From Candidatus Gastranaerophilales bacterium (GTDB taxonomy: Bacteria > Cyanobacteriota > Vampirovibrionia > Gastranaerophilales > Gastranaerophilaceae), in contig CALUYT010000057.1 in NCBI GenBank assembly GCA_944325085.1, forward strand, positions 1 through 64,000: a DNA stretch of 64,000 bases, given 5' to 3'. Within the stretch, counting starts at the first letter, position 1, and each line of letters begins with the position of its first letter. The notes under the pieces were generated by a model. That model had not been told where the DNA came from. It did not search any database and worked only from the letters and a program-made list of their open reading frames with translations. Positions 53,232 to 62,113 of the stretch are shown piece after piece. The position numbers were made by a program, and so were the translations under genes.

Positions 53232-54513
53232 ATATTAGTTCTCCAAATAGAATTCCTTTTTCAAATTTGGTTATTTTTACATATTGTATAGTGTTAAATA
53301 AATCATCTCTATTGCTATTGATTTGTATTGTTAAATAATTTCTTGTTATGCCTTTTAAATTGTTCGTATGTTTATCTCTATGTTTTTCTATTAAAACTTC
53401 TACCGTTTTCCCAAGATTTTTTTCAATGAATTCAGAATATTTCTTTTTAGATATTTCTTTAACAATTGTAGCTCTTTGATTTTTTATATCATCAGGAATT
53501 TGATCTTCCATATTTGCTCCAATAGTACCTTCTCTTTTTGAATAAGGGAAAGTATGTATTTGAGTTAAGCCGGATATTTCCAAGTTTTGACGCGTAATTT
53601 CAAAATCTTCATCTGTTTCACCTGCGAAACCTGTAATAATATCACTTCCTAAAAATGGTAAGTCAAAAATCTTATTAATTTGTTCTATTTGTTTTAAGTA
53701 ATCTTCTGTTTTATAAAATCTGTTCATTGAACGTAGTGTTTTATCATTTGCAGATTGTAATGATAAGTGGAAATGAGGACAGAATTTCTTTGATTTTTTC
53801 AAAAACTCTAACATTTCTGGAGTTATTTCTGTTGGGTTAAGTGAACCTAGTCTATATCTTTGAATTGTTGTTTTTTCTTCGATTTCTTTTAGTAAATCTA
53901 TTAAACTTAGATTAAATTCTTTTCCCCATTGACCAATGTGTATTCCTGTAAGTATAACTTCTTTAAATCCGTGATTTGCAAAGTTATTAATTTGTTCAAT
54001 AATAAATTTTGAATCTGCGCTACGACTTTTACCTCTAGCTTTCCAAATTATGCAATATGAACATCTGTTGTCGCAACCGTCTTGAATTTTTAAGCTAGCT
54101 CGAGTTTTTGATGTATCAATAAGTTCAACTTTATTAAATTCAGATAAAGACATAATGTCATTTACTTGAAAATGAATGTTGTTTTTTATGAAATTATAAA
54201 GTTGAAGTTTTTCATTGTTACCAATTACAAAGTCGATAAATTCTATTTTTTGTAATTTATCTTTTTCAATTTGAGCAAAACATCCGGTTAGTATTGTTAT
54301 AATATCGTTTTTTTTATTTTTAGCAGCTCTTAATAAATATAAAGCTTCGTTATCGCTTTTGTGAGTAACTGTGCAAGAATTTAATATATAAAAATCTGCA
54401 TCTTTAATATCGTTAGTTTTAACTAGTCCGTTTGTTTCTAAATTTTCTTCAATTATAGAGCTTTCAAATTGGTTAGATTTACAGCCCATAGTGTGGATAA
54501 AAAATTTCTTCAT
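53230..54513 (-). CDS. mtaB: tRNA (t6A37) methylthiotransferase MtaB
   Basis: The 427-residue radical-SAM enzyme adds a methylthio group to t6A at position 37 of tRNAs. It has the N-terminal UPF0004 domain with three Cys (MGCKSN, LNSCTVTHKSD, LTGCFAQ), the SAM-cluster CDNRCSYCIIWKARGKSRS and a C-terminal TRAM-like part. The MtaB type is favoured over MiaB by the LNSCTVTHKSD motif and CSYCIIWKARG. It is a single gene; no clear ribosome site is seen, and a TATCAT box lies about 7 bases before ATG. Confidence 0.92.
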   Translation of the reverse strand: MKKFFIHTMGCKSNQFESSIIEENLETNGLVKTNDIKDADFYILNSCTVTHKSDNEALYLLRAAKNKKNDIITILTGCFAQIEKDKLQKIEFIDFVIGNNEKLQLYNFIKNNIHFQVNDIMSLSEFNKVELIDTSKTRASLKIQDGCDNRCSYCIIWKARGKSRSADSKFIIEQINNFANHGFKEVILTGIHIGQWGKEFNLSLIDLLKEIEEKTTIQRYRLGSLNPTEITPEMLEFLKKSKKFCPHFHLSLQSANDKTLRSMNRFYKTEDYLKQIEQINKIFDLPFLGSDIITGFAGETDEDFEITRQNLEISGLTQIHTFPYSKREGTIGANMEDQIPDDIKNQRATIVKEISKKKYSEFIEKNLGKTVEVLIEKHRDKHTNNLKGITRNYLTIQINSNRDDLFNTIQYVKITKFEKGILFGELI

Positions 54514-54585
54514 AATAGAAATGATATAAAAAATAAAATTAATTGTAAATATTTGTGTACATATGTTATTAAAATGGCAAAAAAT

Positions 54586-54614
54586 TTTACTTTCCGTTTT
54601 AATATGTGTATAAT
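54586..54614 (+). promoter_or_regulatory. Promoter of membrane-protein gene
   Basis: TTTACT (54586-54591) and a perfect TATAAT (54609-54614) are 17 bases apart, 26 bases before ATG 54641, with GAAAGG between. Confidence 0.85.
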
Positions 54615-54640
54615 CAAGGTGTGAAAGGTATAGGTGTTTT

Positions 54641-55456
54641 ATGCAGGTAAATTCGATTTCATCTCAAAATGTAGAAACAAGACAATCTTTTGGTCAACGA
54701 AATAGAGAACGAGAAGCATTGGAAAGATTCGCAGAGTTAGATGATAGATCTATCAGGCATCTTGCATATCAAAAAGCTTCTGTAGATGTTAATGATAAAA
54801 AACATAGACGCATTTCCAGCGCTTTATATTACAATATACCTTTAGCTGCAGGTTTAGCAGCAGCTGTAAGAACTCCTGCAGTTAAAAATATGACAAGATC
54901 TTTAAGATTAAGAAATTTTGGAGCAACAGCCCTATCTTGGGCAGCAACATTTGCAGCAATAGATTTAATTTTTGCCGGTAAACGTAAATTGGATAAAGCA
55001 AGTCCTGCAGTAAAAGATTTTTCAGCAAATCATCCTATAGTTTCTACTCTTGCAACAATTGGTGCTAGTATTGGAGCTATTTACTTAGGTGGTAAAGGTA
55101 TTTCTAAATTAGCTGAAAAAGCTTTATCAAAATCTGCAAATGCTATATCTAATAAATTTACAATTAAGCAATTGAGAAGTATGGCAAAACTTAATCAAAC
55201 TTTGAATAATAGCAAATTCTTAAATTCTGTTTCTGAACAATTAGCTAAAGTTCCATCATCTCTTAAGAATTTTGCTAAAGGCGTAGTTGATTACGGTCCA
55301 ATCTTGTTAATTTGTTCAAGTATTGCACATTCATTCAATCACGAAAATGTTAAAGCCAGACAAGTTGTAAATAATTATAATGATATCAAAGAAGCTCAAG
55401 CTAATGTTAGAAATATTCTTGCAAACGAAGAATTAGCAGAAGCTGAAGAAGTTTAA
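54641..55456 (+). CDS. Orphan membrane protein
   Basis: The 271-residue protein has a basic soluble N-terminus (QSFGQRNREREALERFAELD), then hydrophobic spans at about 68-82, 95-112, 131-150 and 222-235, and an acidic C-terminal helix ending EELAEAEEV. Ala/Ser/Lys-rich. Its exit motif after the last span (HENVKARQVVNNY) recalls the basic exits in the three-repeat protein, but the match is weak. It has its own strong promoter and terminator. No family recognised. Confidence 0.82.
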   Translation: MQVNSISSQNVETRQSFGQRNREREALERFAELDDRSIRHLAYQKASVDVNDKKHRRISSALYYNIPLAAGLAAAVRTPAVKNMTRSLRLRNFGATALSWAATFAAIDLIFAGKRKLDKASPAVKDFSANHPIVSTLATIGASIGAIYLGGKGISKLAEKALSKSANAISNKFTIKQLRSMAKLNQTLNNSKFLNSVSEQLAKVPSSLKNFAKGVVDYGPILLICSSIAHSFNHENVKARQVVNNYNDIKEAQANVRNILANEELAEAEEV

Positions 55457-55478
55457 AAATAATACTTAATATAAATTT

Positions 55479-55514
55479 AAAAAGCTGTATAATTTTAAAA
55501 TTATGCAGCTTTTT
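55479..55514. terminator. Terminator
   Basis: AAAAAGCTG and CAGCTTTTT frame an 18-base inner AT palindrome with one G-U pair; T tract on the right. It ends the orphan membrane protein gene immediately before the next gene's -10 box. Confidence 0.9.
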
Positions 55515-55518
55515 ATTT

Positions 55519-55524
55519 TATAAT
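55519..55524 (+). promoter_or_regulatory. -10 box of formyltransferase gene, leaderless type
   Basis: A perfect TATAAT ends six bases before ATG 55531, and no ribosome site is present. It lies directly behind the previous terminator. Confidence 0.6.
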
Positions 55525-55530
55525 AACAAT

Positions 55531-56481
55531 ATGAAGGTTGTTATTTTAGGCAAAGGTTTAATGCTCGCTAATTTGATTCTTGGTGCAATGGATGCTGGTG
55601 CTGATATTGTTGGAGTTTTTAGATATGAGCAAACTTGTTCAAATCCTGTTTCTTTATTTATAAAGGATTGGTTGAATCCTGATTCTGTTGTTACAATGAT
55701 AAATCAGTTAAAGGTAAATCAGATAAGAATGAAGTCTGCAAATTCTTCTGATTTTAGAAAACTTTTAATAAATAAAAATGTTGATTTGTTGATTGTTGGA
55801 ACTTGGAAAGAGCGATTGAGAAAAGAAACTTTTGATATACCAAAGATAGCGACAGTAAATGTTCACCCATCATTGTTGCCAAAATATAGAGGTCCAAATC
55901 CATATTTGCAAACTATATTGAATGGTGAAAAAACATCTGGTGTAACCTTGCATCTTGTTGATGAACACTATGATAGTGGTGCTATTTTATCTCAGGAAAA
56001 AATTACTATCTCGGATACTGATACGTCAAAGGAATTGAGAGAAAAATCAGTAAGAGTAGCGAGAAAGTTGGTTAAAGAATTTATTGAAGATTTGAATGAT
56101 AAAATCATTACTCCAATAGAACAAAGTGAAAAATATGCAACGTATTATCCGAATATTTCAGGAGAAGAAAAAATGCTTGATTTTTCATATCAGACAGCAG
56201 ATGAAATTTCAAGAACAATAAGAGCTTTACACCCTTTTTTACCTTGTTATATAACTCATAGGGATAAGTTTTTTGTAGTAAATCCTTATAATTTTCAAAT
56301 TTTACTTGAGGATTTTACTGATTATAATCCTGGAGATATAGTTGCCAAAAATCCTGATAGGTTATCAATTACAATTGTATGTAAGGACAAAAAAGCAATA
56401 CGCTTTACTAGTTTGAGATTATATAAGTTTGGTTTTTTAACTAAAAAATATATAGAAAAGCAAGTTAATGTTATTTCTTAG
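55531..56481 (+). CDS. Formyltransferase-family protein (Fmt/ArnA-like)
   Basis: The 316-residue protein has the formyl-THF transferase core: catalytic Asn and His in VNVHPSLLPKYRGPNPYLQT and Asp in VDEHYDSGAILSQ, then a C-terminal beta domain of the Fmt_C kind (ALHPFLPCYITHRDKFF). It moves a formyl group from 10-formyltetrahydrofolate to an amino group. It could be Met-tRNA formyltransferase, but the loop PKYRGPNPY and long N-terminal half differ from usual Fmt, so an amino-sugar formyltransferase is also possible. No def gene is adjacent. Its end overlaps the mnmG 3' end by 11 bases. Confidence 0.78.
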   Translation: MKVVILGKGLMLANLILGAMDAGADIVGVFRYEQTCSNPVSLFIKDWLNPDSVVTMINQLKVNQIRMKSANSSDFRKLLINKNVDLLIVGTWKERLRKETFDIPKIATVNVHPSLLPKYRGPNPYLQTILNGEKTSGVTLHLVDEHYDSGAILSQEKITISDTDTSKELREKSVRVARKLVKEFIEDLNDKIITPIEQSEKYATYYPNISGEEKMLDFSYQTADEISRTIRALHPFLPCYITHRDKFFVVNPYNFQILLEDFTDYNPGDIVAKNPDRLSITIVCKDKKAIRFTSLRLYKFGFLTKKYIEKQVNVIS

Positions 56482-58354
56482 CTATTGAATTTCTATCAAG
56501 CATTACCATTAATATTGATATATCTGCAGGTTTAACGCCACCAATTCTTGAAGCTTGTGCTAGTGTTTTTGGTTTTATTTTTTCTAATTTTTCTTTTGTT
56601 TCTGAAGAAATATGATCTATTTTTGAGTAATCAATATTTTCAGGTATTTTAAATTTTTCAAGTTTTCCAGCTTGATCAACTTGTTCTTCTTGTCGTTTTA
56701 TATATCCGTCATATTTTATTATTACTTCAATTTGTTCATAGATATCTTTTTCAATGTTTAAAGCTTTTGTTGATTCATCTAATTCTTGAATTACTTTGTA
56801 ATTAATGTTTGGACGTTTTAAAAGTTCAGAAGCTCTAATACCTCTATCTATATGTTCTTCGTATTTTGCTAAAATTTCATTAGTTTTTTCAGATGGTGAA
56901 ATCTTAAGGTTTTCAAGTCTTATTTTTTCTTCATTTATAAGTTCTTGTTTTTTTGTAAATCTATTAAATTGTTCATCATCAATAAGTCCGATTTTATGAC
57001 CTATTGGAGTTAATCTTTCATCTGCATTATCTTGTCTTAAAAGTAAACGATATTCAGAACGAGATGTAAGCATTCTATATGGATCTTGAATATCTTTTGT
57101 AACTAAATCATCAATAAGAGTTCCTGTGTATGATGAACTTCTTGAAAGTTCAAGCATTTCAGATCCATTTAAATAATTAAAAGCGTTGATACCAGCTATT
57201 AAACCTTGAGCTGCGGCTTCTTCGTATCCGCTAGTTCCGTTGATTTGTCCGCCGAAAAATAATCCTTTAATCTTTTTAGACATTAGTGAATGTGTTGTTT
57301 GGACTGCAGGAACATAGTCATATTCAACAGCGTAAGCAGGCTTTATAATATGAGCTTTTTCTAATCCAGGTAAACTTCTTATCATTTTAACCTGAACATC
57401 TGCAGGTAAACTTGTTGAAAAACCTTGAATGTAAGTTTCATATGTTCCTAAGCCTTCAGGTTCAATAAATATGTGGTGAGAAGGATTAGAAGCAAATCTA
57501 ACAATTTTATCTTCTATAGATGGGCAGTATCTTGGTCCAACACCATGAATAAGTCCTTGGAACATTGGTGATTTATCAAGATTTTCTTTAATTATTCTAT
57601 GAGTTTCTTCATTTGTTCTTGTCAAGTAGCAAGGATAAGTTTTTCTAATTGGTCTATTAGGTTTAAATGAGAAGAAACTTAATTCTTCATCTCCAGGTTG
57701 AATTGTCATTTTTGAATAATCAATTGTTCTTTTATCAACTCTGGCAGGCGTTCCTGTTTTTAATTTTTTAGTCTCAATACCAAGTTTGTGAAGAGAATCT
57801 GATAATCCAATTGCCGCTTTTTCACCTAATCTTCCAGCGCTATAAGAGCGTAAGCCTACAAATATTCGACCTTCTAAAGATGTACCTGTAGTTAGAATAA
57901 CAGCTTTAGCGTGATATTCTATTCCAAACTCATCTATGGCACCTGTAATAGTGTCATTTTCAACTGTAAGTTCGGTTATGCAACATTGTTTAAGATATAT
58001 GTTTTCATTACTTTCAAGTAAATTTCTCATATATCTTGTGTATTCAGCTTTGTCAGATTGTGCACGCAAAGCTCTAACGGCAGGTCCTTTTGATGAGTTT
58101 AGAACCTTCATTTGCAAATACGTAGCATCGGTAACCTCACCCATAACACCACCCAAAGCATCTATTTCTCTAACCAGAGTAGATTTAGCCGGGCCTCCTA
58201 CGGCAGGGTTGCAAGGTTGCAAAGCGATGTTGTCAACATTTAGAGTGCATAGCAGTACTTTCATACCTAATTTTGCGCAAGCTAATGTAGCTTCACAGCC
58301 TGCGTGACCTGCTCCTACAACTATTATGTCAAATGTATTGTTTAAATAACTCAT
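56471..58354 (-). CDS. mnmG: tRNA uridine 5-carboxymethylaminomethyl modification enzyme MnmG
   Basis: The 627-residue flavoprotein modifies U34 of several tRNAs with MnmE. FAD-binding IIVVGAGHAGCEATLACAKLG, NPAVGGPAKSTLVREIDALGG, TTGTSLEGRIFVG, FFGGQINGTSGYEEAAAQG and the C-terminal helical GGVKPADI segment are canonical. ATG 58354 (MSYLNN) is chosen; TATAAT ends six bases upstream and there is no ribosome site, so the mRNA may be leaderless. MnmE is not in the window. Confidence 0.97.
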   Translation of the reverse strand: MSYLNNTFDIIVVGAGHAGCEATLACAKLGMKVLLCTLNVDNIALQPCNPAVGGPAKSTLVREIDALGGVMGEVTDATYLQMKVLNSSKGPAVRALRAQSDKAEYTRYMRNLLESNENIYLKQCCITELTVENDTITGAIDEFGIEYHAKAVILTTGTSLEGRIFVGLRSYSAGRLGEKAAIGLSDSLHKLGIETKKLKTGTPARVDKRTIDYSKMTIQPGDEELSFFSFKPNRPIRKTYPCYLTRTNEETHRIIKENLDKSPMFQGLIHGVGPRYCPSIEDKIVRFASNPSHHIFIEPEGLGTYETYIQGFSTSLPADVQVKMIRSLPGLEKAHIIKPAYAVEYDYVPAVQTTHSLMSKKIKGLFFGGQINGTSGYEEAAAQGLIAGINAFNYLNGSEMLELSRSSSYTGTLIDDLVTKDIQDPYRMLTSRSEYRLLLRQDNADERLTPIGHKIGLIDDEQFNRFTKKQELINEEKIRLENLKISPSEKTNEILAKYEEHIDRGIRASELLKRPNINYKVIQELDESTKALNIEKDIYEQIEVIIKYDGYIKRQEEQVDQAGKLEKFKIPENIDYSKIDHISSETKEKLEKIKPKTLAQASRIGGVKPADISILMVMLDRNSIAKK

Positions 58355-58360
58355 AGTTAT

Positions 58361-58366
58361 ATTATA
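58361..58366 (-). promoter_or_regulatory. -10 box of mnmG, leaderless type
   Basis: TATAAT on the minus strand is followed by six bases and the ATG at 58354. Confidence 0.6.
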
Positions 58367-58527
58367 GAGCAAACAAATTTTGACTGCTGCATTTTTTGTC
58401 TGGTATGTTACTTTTAGTAATTTTTTGCACTACAAACTATCCGTTTATTTAATAAACGTACTTTACACACTAATAACAAACCAAACTCTCTTAAATGTCA
58501 AAAAACGGTAATTTTAAAATTTTATTC

Positions 58528-58620
58528 CTATCCTTCAGCTGTTAATTCTTCCCAAATGCTTGGAACAACAATTAATGCTGTGTACACGATAAAACCGAAT
58601 AGGATCAGATTAATAGCCAT
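58528..58620 (-). CDS. 30-residue single-span membrane peptide
   Basis: A short gene in the 375-base gap between mnmG and a Zn-ribbon gene. It has an ideal ribosome site (AAAGGAGG, six bases before ATG) and plausible promoter TTTACC/TATACA with 17-base spacing just upstream. The peptide begins MAINLILFGFIVYTALIVV, a full membrane span, then PSIWEELTAEG, an acidic tail, with Trp at 23. Codons look normal. Small one-span subunits of this size stabilise larger membrane complexes in many bacteria. It is not recognised. The gap from 58373 to 58527 otherwise shows nothing. Confidence 0.75.
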   Translation of the reverse strand: MAINLILFGFIVYTALIVVPSIWEELTAEG

Positions 58621-58729
58621 GATAAACCTCCTTTGGCTTCATGTATATTAATCCCATTTTTTGAGGTAAAATAACAATTAATAGTTTAATTAAATGAAAT
58701 ATTTACAAAACTTAATATAAATAATTGAT

Positions 58730-59017
58730 ATGAAAAATTTTACACAAAAGGATATAAATACAATGTTTTCGGGACTTTGTTGTTCTCGTTGTAAAAATGA
58801 TTTTTCTATAAATTCTATAAAAATTTTAGAACAGTATTGCGATATTTTGCTCTGTAGTTTATCATGCGAAAAATGCGGGAAAGATTTTGGAAAAATTGTA
58901 TTTAACTATAATAAAAAATCTGATAAACATTTACCTTTAGAAATTATAGAGGGTCCTCCTCCAATATCTTATGACGATGTTATTGAAGCTCATAAATTTA
59001 TAAAAGATAATTTATAG
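58730..59017 (+). CDS. Small Zn-ribbon-type protein
   Basis: The 95-residue protein has two Cys pairs, LCCSRCKNDF and SCEKCGKDFG, 25-30 residues apart, fitting one Zn-ribbon. The tail has IIEGPPPISYDDVIEAHKF. TATAAA lies eight bases before ATG, without a ribosome site. It ends 68 bases before the putative metalloprotease on the same strand. No family recognised. Confidence 0.75.
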   Translation: MKNFTQKDINTMFSGLCCSRCKNDFSINSIKILEQYCDILLCSLSCEKCGKDFGKIVFNYNKKSDKHLPLEIIEGPPPISYDDVIEAHKFIKDNL

Positions 59018-59085
59018 TTTTGCGCTATCTAGCAATTTTATTTTAAATTGTGTTTTTAATACTATAAGGGGAATTTAGCTAAATT

Positions 59086-60171
59086 ATGGTTAATATTTCA
59101 AAAATAATATTTAAAACTACAGGTTTGATGCCTTGCAAGGAAGTCGTTAAAACATCTAAAATTGTAGGAAAAAGACTTGCAGATAAGGTTAAAGCAGGAA
59201 AAGAAATCACACCGAGTTGTATTAGTGAATTTCTGACAGACGCTATTGGTAGGAAAAAGGCTAAAAATATTGTTATTTCTGATAAATATGAAGATTTGGT
59301 CACTTATATGAATGCTGTTGGAATAAAAGATGAAACAGTGATACGGCAAATTTATGAAGGGTCTGCATCTACTGTTTTATTGAATCCTAAAACTAAATCA
59401 GTTCTTCTTTCTTTGCGGTTAAATGATAGAAATGTAAATGAATCATTGAATTTGGTGGCTCATGAATTGGAGCATGTATTAAATCAGTCACTTACACCAA
59501 GAATAAAATTAGAGTATTTATTTGCAAAACTAAGAGGTAAAAAGTATTTGGATAAGTATATTGCCAAATATGGCCAATTATTGAATGAAAAGAATATGGA
59601 TTTGCAAAGTTCATTATTGTATATATCAAAACTATATGGTCCATCCGGCGGTGCGTTTGGTGTTACAATTAATCAGCCACCAACTATTCAGGGTTTATTA
59701 AAACACATGTCGATTCAAAGTCAAAAAGCTTTAGGTAACAGATTAAATAGAGAAGTAAGGTCGTTATTAGTTAATGATTATAAAACTGATAAAAAAATAT
59801 TAAATATGTGTAAGGTATTGTTAAAAGAAGAATCAAGAGCTTATAAATCTGGTGGTGCTGTTGAAAGATATTGGTCAGAAATAAATGGTTTAAATAGCAC
59901 AAATGCTAATAGCTCAGAGATGATGTCTCTATTGTATGATGAAACTTTAGCTCAGGTAGAAAAAGAATCTAAAAAATTAAAACGTAACCGCATAAAACGT
60001 TTCTTTGGTATTAAGCCAAAGAAAAAAGTTCCAGTGATGGAAACGGTTACAATTAATCCTGATGGTTCAAAAACTTATGAAATGAATCTTTCTGGTAAAA
60101 AAATAAAAGCGACAGAAACCGAAGTTTCTCAAAATGATGTTTCAAAAGATATTTGGGATAGTTTAAAATAA
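59086..60171 (+). CDS. Putative zincin metalloprotease with HELEH motif
   Basis: The 361-residue protein has LNLVAHELEHVLNQ with His126-Glu127-His130, the HExxH zinc signature of zincin peptidases. EESRAY near residue 244 could give a third ligand of the gluzincin type, but this is inferred. The N-terminal 100 residues are basic; the C-terminal 60 hold a Lys-rich NRIKRFFGIKPKKK and a beta-like tail. No signal peptide or span is evident, though the N-terminus is mildly hydrophobic. AAGGGG lies before ATG. It is lineage-type and not matched to a named peptidase family. Confidence 0.72.
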   Translation: MVNISKIIFKTTGLMPCKEVVKTSKIVGKRLADKVKAGKEITPSCISEFLTDAIGRKKAKNIVISDKYEDLVTYMNAVGIKDETVIRQIYEGSASTVLLNPKTKSVLLSLRLNDRNVNESLNLVAHELEHVLNQSLTPRIKLEYLFAKLRGKKYLDKYIAKYGQLLNEKNMDLQSSLLYISKLYGPSGGAFGVTINQPPTIQGLLKHMSIQSQKALGNRLNREVRSLLVNDYKTDKKILNMCKVLLKEESRAYKSGGAVERYWSEINGLNSTNANSSEMMSLLYDETLAQVEKESKKLKRNRIKRFFGIKPKKKVPVMETVTINPDGSKTYEMNLSGKKIKATETEVSQNDVSKDIWDSLK

Positions 60172-60202
60172 AAGACCTTGAATATTTTCAAGGTCTTTTA
60201 TT
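60168..60202. terminator. Terminator between metalloprotease and aspS
   Basis: AAAAGACCTTGA pairs exactly with TCAAGGTCTTTT around a 6-base loop. Convergent position to aspS on the minus strand. Confidence 0.93.
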
Positions 60203-60225
60203 TTATTTAATATAAATTATTATTA

Positions 60226-62007
60226 TTATTTACCTAAGTTTGCAGTACTTTTGATGTGTAATTCTCTTAATTGTTGAACAGATGCAACACCTGGAGCATC
60301 ACTCATCAAACATTTAGCACTTGCATTTTTAGGGAATGCTATAACATCACGGATAGAATCAGTTCTAGCAAGTAATGCTACCAATCTATCTAAACCGATT
60401 GCTAAACCTGCATGAGGAGGTGTTCCGTACTGTAGTGCATTTACCATAAATCCGAATTTTTCTTGAGCTTCTTCTTCAGTTAAACCTAAAGCTTTAAATA
60501 TTGCAGATTGAACTTCTGAAGAGTGAATTCTAACAGATCCACCACCAAGTTCTGTTCCGTTATAAACTATATCATAAGCGATAGATTTAACATTACCTAA
60601 ATCTCCGGATTTTAATTTATCCAAATCTTCAAGACAAGGTGATGTGAATGGGTGGTGCATAGCCATAAATCTGCCTTCTTCTTCACTCCATTCAAACATT
60701 GGGAAATCTACTACCCATAATAAGTTATGTTTTGATTCATCAATCAAATTCAATGATTTACCAAAATGTAATCTTAATCTTCCCATAACGTCATAAACTA
60801 ATTTTGGTTTATCAGCTACGAAGAAAATAATATCACCTGGTTGAGCTTGAGCTCTTTCTTGAATTTGTTTAGCTTGTTCTTCTGTAACAAATTTAAGAAC
60901 AGGAGATTTTGCAGTTCCATCTTCGTTATAAATGATATTAGCTAAAGCTTTAGCTCCGAATGATACTGCAAGTTTTGTAATATCATCAATTTCTTTTCTT
61001 GAGTATTTAGCACCGCCAGGAATTCTTATACCTCTAACGATACCACCATTTTCTAAAGTGTTTTTAACGATTTGGAATTCTGATTGTAAAATAATATCTC
61101 CAATATCGAATAATTCTAAACCAAATCTTGTATCAGGTTTATCAGAACCATATCTATCCATAGCTTCTTGCCAAGGCATTTGAATAAATGGAGGTTTTAC
61201 TTCAACTCCTGCTGCTTTAAATGCATCAACAATTAAACCTTCTACAACTTTTATAACATCTTGTTGTTCAACAAAAGACATTTCTAAGTCAACTTGAGTG
61301 AATTCAGGTTGTCTGTCTGCTCTTAAATCTTCATCTCTGAAACATTTTGCAATTTGATAATATCTTTCGATACCACCAACCATCAATAATTGTTTAAATA
61401 TTTGAGGTGATTGAGGAAGAGCATAGAATTTGCCTTCTTGAACTCTTGATGGTACTAAATAATCTCTAGCACCTTCTGGAGTTGTTTTGATTAGAATTGG
61501 TGTTTCAACTTCTAAAAAGTCTAAATTATTTAAATATTTTCTGATAGCTTGAACTATATTATGACGCATAACAAGTTTTGATAACATTGGTTCACGTCTT
61601 AAGTCTAGGTATCTGTATTTTAATCTAACGTCTTCTGAAACATTTTCATCATCTAAAACGAAAGGTAATGTTTTAGCTTCTGATAAAACTTCGATAGTAT
61701 CAGGATACATTTCAACTTGACCTGTTGGGTATTTTTCATTGTATGTTTCTTCCGGTCTTTTTGAAACTTTTCCGCTTACTTTTATAACATATTCGCTTCT
61801 AACTTTTTCTAATGTTTTATGAATTTGAGGGTTAATTTGAGGGTTCGCAACAATTTGGAAAAATCCGCTTCTATCACGAAGTTCAACGAATAATATACCT
61901 CCCAAATCTCTAATGCAAGACACCCAGCCTGACAATGTAATTGTTTCGCCGATGTTTGACAAGTTAATCTTTCCACATTCGTGGTCTTTAAACTTTGATT
62001 TAATCAT
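60226..62007 (-). CDS. aspS: Aspartyl-tRNA synthetase, bacterial type
   Basis: The 593-residue class II synthetase has an N-terminal OB fold (TLSGWVSCIRDLGGILFVELRD around 25-50), class II motif 2 (RCFRDEDLRADRQPEFTQVD), the bacterial GAD insertion domain in the middle, and motif 3 HAGLAIGLDRLVALLA. It charges tRNA-Asp; whether it also charges tRNA-Asn (non-discriminating, with GatCAB) cannot be told. AGGAAAT precedes ATG. Confidence 0.98.
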   Translation of the reverse strand: MIKSKFKDHECGKINLSNIGETITLSGWVSCIRDLGGILFVELRDRSGFFQIVANPQINPQIHKTLEKVRSEYVIKVSGKVSKRPEETYNEKYPTGQVEMYPDTIEVLSEAKTLPFVLDDENVSEDVRLKYRYLDLRREPMLSKLVMRHNIVQAIRKYLNNLDFLEVETPILIKTTPEGARDYLVPSRVQEGKFYALPQSPQIFKQLLMVGGIERYYQIAKCFRDEDLRADRQPEFTQVDLEMSFVEQQDVIKVVEGLIVDAFKAAGVEVKPPFIQMPWQEAMDRYGSDKPDTRFGLELFDIGDIILQSEFQIVKNTLENGGIVRGIRIPGGAKYSRKEIDDITKLAVSFGAKALANIIYNEDGTAKSPVLKFVTEEQAKQIQERAQAQPGDIIFFVADKPKLVYDVMGRLRLHFGKSLNLIDESKHNLLWVVDFPMFEWSEEEGRFMAMHHPFTSPCLEDLDKLKSGDLGNVKSIAYDIVYNGTELGGGSVRIHSSEVQSAIFKALGLTEEEAQEKFGFMVNALQYGTPPHAGLAIGLDRLVALLARTDSIRDVIAFPKNASAKCLMSDAPGVASVQQLRELHIKSTANLGK

Positions 62008-62064
62008 CTTCTCTTATTTCCTTTTTGTCTATTTATATTGCAACTATTATACTAACAAAAACAC

Positions 62065-62107
62065 AAAAAAAAGACTACAATATGTAACATTTGTAATCTT
62101 TTTTTAT
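62065..62107. terminator. Terminator of small gene upstream of aspS
   Basis: On the minus strand a stem GATTACAA/TTGTAGTC (one wobble) is followed by eight T. It ends the 102-residue gene. Confidence 0.8.
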
Positions 62108-62113
62108 TTATAT

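Noticed and set aside
58528-58620. Similarity of the 30-residue peptide to small photosystem subunits
   Set aside because: Only general hydrophobicity and a Val-Pro-x-x-Trp-like ending agree; too short and weak to claim, and no photosynthesis genes are present.
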